Positions 57,767 through 64,000 of a stretch of DNA of 64,000 nt are shown here, one piece after another (positions within the stretch are counted from its first letter, which is position 1; each line of letters starts with the position of its first letter). The stretch comes from Neoscytalidium dimidiatum. Taxonomy: Eukaryota; Ascomycota; Dothideomycetes; Botryosphaeriales; Botryosphaeriaceae. The translations under genes were made by a program, and so were the position numbers. Under the pieces are notes generated by a model. That model did no database searches. It worked only from the letters and a program-made list of their open reading frames with translations, and was not told where the DNA came from. Location of the stretch: the NCBI GenBank assembly GCA_037367355.1, contig CM074695.1:4216001-4280000 (forward strand), read 5' to 3'.

Positions 57767-59212
57767 TTAACACTTCCTGACAAAGAGACCAATCGGGCTC
57801 GGATTCCAGTCCTCAAACCACTCCAGCTCCAAGCCGCCCTCCGCACACATCTCATAGGCGACCGTCTCCCCGGCCCTACACTCGCCGGCCGCAACGACGC
57901 CCCTCTTGCCCTCCTCCAGCGCCCACTCGCCGACGTCCCTGCCCGCGGGCTTGCTCTCCCACGTCGTCCCCTCGCCCGCCGGCGCCTCCAGCTCCCTGAA
58001 CACGACCGTCCCGCCGCCGCCGCCGCTCAGCCGGTAGTCGCTCGTCTCGAGCTCGGCGTGGCGCGGCAGCAGGAACAGCGCGGCGCACGTCGCGCCCGCC
58101 CAGCCGGCCGGGATGTCGAAGTTGAACAGCGAGCAGGTGCGCGAGCCGACGGTGCCGTCGTACCGCGTGCCGTACGCGGCCGTCGGCGCGGACGCGTTGA
58201 CGGGCACGATCAGGTGCGGGGACTGGTAGGGGCCGGACAGGTCGGTCGGGCAGGCCGGGCCGCCGCCGCTGGTCGGGGTGCCGGCGGCCGGGGTGGACGG
58301 GGGAGAAGGCTGCGAAGGGACGGGGGTGGATGGCGTGCCGGCGGGCTGGGATGGGGACCGGGTGGGCGCGGTCACGCTCTGGATGGAGGTGTGCGTCGAG
58401 GTTGCGTGGTGCTGCGTCGTCGTCGTCGGCGTCGTGTGCTCGGTTGCGGGAGGAGATTCAGGCGCCGGCTGCGTGTTGCTTGGCGGGGGGCCGGCGGGCG
58501 GGCTCTGCTCGGACGAGGGAACCGGAGGCGGGCTCTGAGCGGGAGGGCTGGAAGCGGGCGTGCCGGAGGTGGTCGGGCACTCGGTCGTGGTCCGCGTCAG
58601 GGTCGAAGTGACGGTCTCGGGCGAGCCGCTGGGCACGATCGGAGGGGTGCTGACGACTGGGGGATCAGAGCTGCTCTCGACGGCTGGCGAACTCGGGGCG
58701 GGCGCGCTGGGCACAGGCATCGAGACGGGGGCGGACGAGGGGGTGGCAGCGGGAGAGGACTGCTGGCCGCCGGAGGCACACTCGGCGCCCTCGGTGCTCA
58801 GCGTGTTCTCGACGCACTTGTCCTGGCCCTCGACCGGCCGCGTGTAGATGTTGTACTCTCCGTCTGCAGCCGGGCAGGCGTAGAACTGCGTGCTGCCGTT
58901 GTACGTGACCTCGCCACCCTCGTCGATGGAGAAGCCTGTGGTCGGAGAAGCGCCCTCGTCGCACTGGAACTGCGTGGTCGGCGGGGTGAGGATGCAGCCG
59001 CGGCCGCTGCTGTCCGTGATACCGCCGGCGGAACTGATGCAGTATTGAGTCGCGTCGTAGCCGCCACCAACGCGGTTCTGGCCGTCGTTCAGTTGGCCGA
59101 CTGTACCGGACGCGCCACCAGATGCGGTAAGGTGGAAGCAGCAGTCCGACCGCTTGAGAACCGCGGCGGAGGCGCCCACCGTAAAAGCAAGTGGTGAGAG
59201 GGTGTATTTCAT
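57767..59212 (-). CDS. Secreted protein with But2-type C-terminal domain
   Basis: A single-exon gene of 482 codons (481 aa). N-terminal signal peptide: KYTLSPLAFTVGASAAVLKR, with a KR site after it. Residues about 20-150 form a cysteine-containing domain (CCFHLTASGG, QYCISSAGGITDSSGRGCIL, STQFYACPAADGEYNIY). A long Ser/Thr/Pro-rich linker (about 155-325) is typical of O-glycosylated cell-wall proteins. The C-terminal about 145 residues resemble the fungal But2 domain: SPHLIVPVNASAP, YGTRYDGTV, SLFNFDIPAGWAGATC, and the ending WNPSPIGLFVRKC. It therefore looks like a cell-wall or extracellular protein; the biochemical role of such domains is unknown to me. The frame continues in phase upstream of ATG 59212, but the signal peptide and TATA position support this start. 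Confidence 0.8.
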   Translation of the reverse strand: MKYTLSPLAFTVGASAAVLKRSDCCFHLTASGGASGTVGQLNDGQNRVGGGYDATQYCISSAGGITDSSGRGCILTPPTTQFQCDEGASPTTGFSIDEGGEVTYNGSTQFYACPAADGEYNIYTRPVEGQDKCVENTLSTEGAECASGGQQSSPAATPSSAPVSMPVPSAPAPSSPAVESSSDPPVVSTPPIVPSGSPETVTSTLTRTTTECPTTSGTPASSPPAQSPPPVPSSEQSPPAGPPPSNTQPAPESPPATEHTTPTTTTQHHATSTHTSIQSVTAPTRSPSQPAGTPSTPVPSQPSPPSTPAAGTPTSGGGPACPTDLSGPYQSPHLIVPVNASAPTAAYGTRYDGTVGSRTCSLFNFDIPAGWAGATCAALFLLPRHAELETSDYRLSGGGGGTVVFRELEAPAGEGTTWESKPAGRDVGEWALEEGKRGVVAAGECRAGETVAYEMCAEGGLELEWFEDWNPSPIGLFVRKC

Positions 59213-59321
59213 TATGAGATTAAGTTGACGATTGGAGTACTCAAAACGATGGGGAAGAGAGAATGGAAACGAGCGATGGACTGCTGATCGTGAAGGAATG
59301 AAACTGGAGCTGCAAGATGCA

Positions 59322-59329
59322 TACTTATA
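59322..59329 (-). promoter_or_regulatory. TATA box of the But2-type protein gene
   Basis: TATAAGTA on the minus strand, 110 nt upstream of ATG 59212. This supports the downstream ATG as the true start and excludes the longer in-frame extension. Confidence 0.5.
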
Positions 59330-60599
59330 ATTGTGGAAATTGGAATCGAGCGCGGCAACGTCAGTGAGAATCATGATGCCAAGTTCTCGAAGTCTGCATA
59401 TCTTCGATGAGCTGATGAGCCACTGACGGAGGTTGGTGGCTCCTGCTGCGGCTCTAATCGGTTGTGCACAAGATTTCTCCCCACAGAGCAATATTAACAA
59501 TTGGGAGAGCGGGAGAACGAGTTCGCAAAGTCCCACAAGGCGCTGCAATTCCCGAGCCGCTCGCGCGGTGCCTTGCATGGAGGAGGCTGGTGGCTGAGCG
59601 AGTAAAGGCTTGGAGCGAAAGTCCCCCGCGGGATTTTCAGGCACTGTTGCTCGAAATATGACGTTTAATCCACGCGTTCCCAGGATCGCGAGGTGATCGG
59701 CAGCTGGAAGACGCTTATTTCGACTGCTCCACAAAACTCATTAGTATTTTTGGGTCCGATTGCATCCTGTGGGGGAAGGAGACTGTCCGCATCAGGCACT
59801 TGTCAGAATGGCCGCGAGAAAAATGTCAGACGAGAGCCACCTTCCTGAAAGCCACGGGATTAGAAGCCGCTCGAAGCAGTTAGGAACTTGCTGCTTGATT
59901 ATACATCCTTCATAGTCGTGGCTCCGAAAGTGGCATCTCGCGTATGCGAACGGACCAGCGAGCTTGACGTAGTCTGATATCATATCACGTGCTATCCGGA
60001 GGGCCGACGCGCGTTGTTGGACAACGAACCACAAGACCGACCGACATTCTGAAAATCTTCTTGGCATAATGCATCAAGTTCAGGTTGAAGTCTCGGACTA
60101 CAGCAGTAGCGTCATCGCCCCTGACACTTAACCAGCACATGAATGTTGAAGTGAGCGGCAACGACATCTGTAGTGCTTTCAGCTCTTCGAAAGATGACTT
60201 CTAGGCTCAACACAGTTACTTGAATGTATGCCGAAATAGTTAGATGCATCCTTGATCCGCCGGCTGCAGATAAATTAGGTAACAAATGGAGAGCCCCCCA
60301 TTGAATAGCAGCTCGAGTGACAACAGTCAGGAGCAAGTATCGGAGAAGATCTGTTGTTCTTTGAAAAGAAATCCCATAGGGAAATTCATGCCTCTCGCGT
60401 GACAGATACCCTCGGCATATTGATAGCAGGAATTATTGACAGAAAGCTGATGCAAATAAAGTCCAGACTCCTCAAGCTGAACACCCGGCTCGCCGTAAAC
60501 CCACCTTCAGAGAGCATTAGTCAAATGCACTCCACTTCCAAAATGACAGCACACAACCTACCTTTCAAGAGGATAATGCGCGAAACCAAGCGGGGGCCC
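59330..60599. other. Intergenic about 1.3 kb
   Basis: Promoter side of the But2-type gene and 3' region of the second P450. Stops in all frames; no feature seen. Confidence 0.5.
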
Positions 60600-62975
60600 T
60601 CATTTACCCGCCGTCTTCGGCCTCACCAACACTTTCACACCTTTACTCTTCGGGCTCACCGCCGGCAAGAAAGCATCGTGATCGTACCTGCAGTAAAATT
60701 CATCCTTGCGTAAGCAAATCACACACGGAAAAAAACCACACGATGTGGTGAGCGTTAAAATTGTAAAAAGAAAACACTCACACCACATCCTCAACCCCGC
60801 ACTCAAACAGCTCCAACCGATCGCCAAAGAACCTGACCAACGTAGCAAGTCCAATATACAACTCCGCATACGCTAGACTATCTTTCCGTCAGCACCCCCC
60901 ACACAGCACGAGCACGGCCTTCCCCGTGACAGAAGCTGAGCATAATGGAAGGAAGGGGGAAGAAGGGGGAATAACTCACTTCAACCCCAAGCACTGCCTA
61001 CTCCCCTTACTAAAGCTCAACAGCGCTCCCTCCAACCTCTTGCCCCCCTCCAACCACCTCTCCGGCCTGTACTTCGTGCTATCCGGAAAGACGTCCTCGT
61101 CGTGATGCACGTGCAGCGCGCTCATGCCCACCGGCGTGCCCGGCGGGATCACCCACGTCTTGTCCCCTCGCTCGTCCCTGTACACGAGCGCGTCCGTCTC
61201 CGGGATGCGGGCGAGTCGCGTCACGACACCGTAGCCAAGGCGCAGGCCCTCGTGGATGCAGGCGGAGAGGTAGCTTGGAATGAATTTTTTTTTATCAGTA
61301 CAGCGGTGATGGTGGGGGGTGGCTGTGGTGGGGAGGAGTGTGTCTTTCTTACGGGAGTTGCTCGAGGGTCGTCCACGGCGGAAGCGAGCTGGAAGGTGAG
61401 GAGTTGGGGACGTCTGGGATGGCTTCCAGAAGTTCGGCGCGGAGGCGCTTGAGGGCGTGGGGCGTGGACAGGAGGTAGACGAAGTTGGTCGTGATGCCTT
61501 TCCGCTGAATTAACCGGCTACTCTCGAGGGAAACAAAAAAAAAAAAAAGGGCAAGGCTGATGGTTGCGACAGGGCTGTGGAGAAGGCAAAGCAAAGGGTG
61601 TGGCGGGGTTGAATCAATGGGGCAAACACGCACTCCAAGACACGGTCTCGATCCCGGCTTGCACCATGGCCTGGGCTTCACGGCTGAGGCGTTCGGTTTC
61701 CTTCTCGGACTCAGGCATGTTGCTGTTGAGGATCTCGGTGAAGACAGTGGCACGGTCTGCTTCAGTCGGCTTGAAGGTGCCGTCAGCCATGTCCTGCTTG
61801 AGGCGGCGGACGTGGGTGCGAATATCCTGCAACAGATCTCCGTTAGCATATCCCGTCATTCGCCAAGCCTAAAAGTAGCTGAGGTAGGCACGAACGATTC
61901 TGAACACTCTCCAGAGTTCCATGTCGGGATTCATCCAGTTCATGATAGACCTATCGTGGTGTCAGCTATATCTTCCGGAATTTCTATCTTCATCAGGCAG
62001 TACGCACGTAGGGATGCTATAGAACAACGTTTTGTACAACGGGAAATGCCTAAACGGAATCACGGCATCAACGCCGCCATGGATGGCCGTATACAAACTC
62101 TTCTCCATCGATGCATCACTCAAGAAACCATAGCTCCGCCCAAAGCAGTATTCAGTTATGACATCCGTAGCAAAGCATGATACAGCATCTACGAGCTTGA
62201 GCGGCTTTCCGGTCCCTGCGAAAGTCTCGACGTTGCTGCATAGCTTGAACGCGTTCTGTCTGATCAGGGGCTCGAGTTTGATGACCATGGGCTTGGAGAA
62301 CAGGCGACTGAGTGGGGTTCGGCGCGTGCGGTGGAGGTCATGATTCAGGGAACCAAAGTGTGTCTGCGGAGAGCATGTGTTAAACTAGACGGCAGGGAAT
62401 TGCTGGACAGGATCTTGACAGCGTACACCTTCGAGACTAGAATTCATTAGTCAGAGGAGCTTCAAGTTCTGCCAGTGGGACTCACTCAAAAGGTCTTGTG
62501 AACCAGGAAGGCACGCCACGCTTCGAGTTCCAGGAGTACAACGTGTCAATGAACTTCGGATCACGGACGTGAAGTTCATGTGGATTGATGCGGATGATTG
62601 GTCCTGACGGACAGCTAATGTTGGCAAAAAGCGTGGCCAGCAATAGAAAAGAAGTTATTGGTACTTACCATATTTGCCATGTAGGGTTGAGAGAGTCTTC
62701 GTGTATTCACCTCTCCAGTAAAGGTCGTGATAGGTCTCGTACCAATATCTACATGGATGTCAAAGACGGGTACTGTGCAGTCCAAGGGATCCTTACGTCA
62801 ATGCGGCAAGCTTGGGGCCAGGGAATCCGGCGAGCGGATGCAAATAAAGCCTGTAGACACCCAAGCCTGGGATCCAAAGCACCAGGAGTAAGGCAAGGAT
62901 CAGGAAGGGATGTTCAGTAAGGAAGCCCGCAGCAAGGACTTCGTCCGGAGCCGGCGTGCTGGTAGGGGCTTTCAT
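60600..62975 (-). CDS. Cytochrome P450 monooxygenase with eleven exons
   Basis: A membrane-anchored P450 of unknown substrate, loosely like the trichodiene-oxygenase type. Minus-strand exons: 62975-62797, 62748-62669, 62603-62486, 62436-62427 (10 nt), 62363-62008, 61950-61896, 61826-61634, 61497-61353, 61273-60980, 60877-60782 and 60687-60600. They sum to 1614 nt (537 aa), fully in frame. N-terminal anchor: PFLILALLLVLWIPGLGVY, then the hinge LHPLAGFPGPKLAALT and RINPHELHV. DHDLHRTRR-like motif: LNHDLHRTRRTPLSRLFSK. I-helix AGIETVSW (the Ser codon after it is split by an intron), K-helix HEGLR, PERW, heme loop FSKGSRQCLGLNLAYAEL with Cys473. The 10-nt exon is needed because the flanking introns otherwise hit a stop or break phase. 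Intron density is far above the first P450, so the two are unrelated by recent duplication. Confidence 0.9.
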
Positions 62976-64000
62976 AGTGTGTGGAAGTGGCAGCTTTAGG
63001 AGTTAAAAAGGGAATGGTCGATATGCTGTGCTGGGCCGTGTTGCAGCATGCGCCCGTTCATATAAAGGCTGCGCTTACCAGGATCTCCAGTTTCAGTCAC
63101 CCAGTGTCAAAAAGGGTGTATCTCTTAACTTTCCCACCTTGAGTACCAAGTCCGCATCATCACGTACATAGCCATGCCTCGTGTACACAAAAGCTTACAC
63201 TGTTATCTTTGCTGACCTCGATCATAGCCAATCGGGGTGGAGTTTGTTGCAAGAGCTCCAGGTTCCTAAGTTTTTCATGCTCATATCGTGGGCTTTGGTG
63301 TGGTTCATTGATAGTTCTAATGCTGCTTATTTGCATTAGCACAGGATAAAAGCTTAGTGATCGGGCACAAACCCTTTCTAGTTCTCATCGGCCGTGGAGG
63401 GTCACGGCCAGCCTGCAAAGATCAACATCTACGACAAGGAAGGTCTGCTGGGATGGCTGTGATGCTCCAATTACTTCAGACGCGTGCGTAACCATGACCC
63501 CATAGAGAAAGCAATTCGTTCAGATTGACGAAACATACCCGTGCGGGCCGCACCGTATTAGTATAAATGCATCTTGATCAGGAAGGACGCCGCGGAGACC
63601 TCTGCCATTGTTGGACGATTATACTTAGTACGCATTTGCCCCGCCTTAGCGAGGTGGGGCCCCGCCCGTCCCCGCGATGAGTCAGCTAACCGTATTCACA
63701 TCCCATATACCTAGTGATGAAAAAAGCTGGAGGTGGTCAGTTATCATGATGATGGTTCTCCTGCGCCGTCAGCCAGTGTGGCACCATTTATATGGCAATA
63801 GACTATGATAGCAGTTGTATAGGCTAAGGTAAGAGTGTACGCGATCTGTACAGTCTGGGAGAAATGGCAATATTAGCCGCCTGAGGAGCACAATTACAGA
63901 CCCGAAAAGACATTAGAATGAGCGGCGAGCGTATATGTTACATGACGGTGCAATTGAACCAAGACTGCTTGCTCCTCAGATGAGCGTGGAGTGCGTCCTG
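62976..64000. other. Upstream region and window end
   Basis: The promoter of the second P450, with ATATAAAG near 63060 in the plus orientation (TATATG on its own strand), and nothing recognised after that. A GC-rich inverted-looking stretch (TGGGGCCCCGCCC) lies near 63655. Confidence 0.45.

Noticed and set aside
58058..59197. A 379-codon plus-strand open frame opposite the But2-type gene
   Set aside because: Gly/Arg/Ala-rich shadow of the Ser/Thr/Pro linker on the other strand.
59213..59734. N-terminal extension of the But2-type protein by about 174 residues
   Set aside because: The frame is open upstream, but a TATA element lies inside it and the signal peptide begins at the downstream ATG (59212).
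1..64000. CRISPR arrays, prophage, bacterial operons, tRNA or rRNA genes
   Set aside because: No regularly spaced repeats, phage genes or recognisable tRNA/rRNA sequences were found. The spliced eukaryotic gene structure makes bacterial features unlikely; a tRNA scan could still reveal a missed tRNA.

Overview
The window looks like nuclear DNA of a filamentous ascomycete (Pezizomycotina). Its genes carry short GT-AG introns of about 50-100 nt, its introns and untranslated regions are compact, and it encodes NAD-isocitrate dehydrogenase, exocyst Sec5, Sec7, a pyruvate dehydrogenase E2 with an N-terminal targeting region, a Fta1-type kinetochore protein, P450s, a Baeyer-Villiger monooxygenase and a But2-type secreted protein. 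No class can be fixed from this sequence alone. Exon boundaries given here were derived by hand from splice sites and frame continuity. Where the total came out as a whole number of codons I say so.

Left part (1-18.3 kb): the 3' end of a RhoGAP protein, an uncharacterised coiled-coil/membrane protein, a weak candidate near 4.4-5.2 kb, an aminoglycoside-phosphotransferase-like kinase, a Fta1/CENP-L-like kinetochore protein, then mitochondrial IDH2 and exocyst SEC5 head to head over about 0.4 kb, and a small predicted three-helix membrane protein.

Middle (18.3-36 kb): accessory metabolism. A Baeyer-Villiger-type flavin monooxygenase, an uncharacterised membrane-anchored protein and a cytochrome P450 lie in a row on the minus strand, followed by a divergent SIRT5-type sirtuin. 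A gene-poor block of about 4.4 kb follows. Next is a secreted repeat protein with nine R-x-P-Q units, then an M20 amidohydrolase divergent from a Dal5-type transporter, which may form an uptake-and-hydrolysis pair.

Right part (36-64 kb): pyruvate dehydrogenase E2 and the large Arf-GEF SEC7 are head to head, and SEC7 is intronless over 6 kb. After them come a low-complexity small protein, a CorA-like gene with in-frame stops and a frameshift at the GMN position (probable pseudogene), a secreted GH3 beta-glucosidase with seven exons, a secreted But2-domain protein, and a second P450 with eleven exons including a 10-nt micro-exon.

I found no rRNA, tRNA, CRISPR array or intact transposon. No single convincing new system stands out. 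The most original leads are the APQ-repeat secreted protein, the M20/transporter pair, the BVMO-P450 row, and the eroded CorA-like gene.
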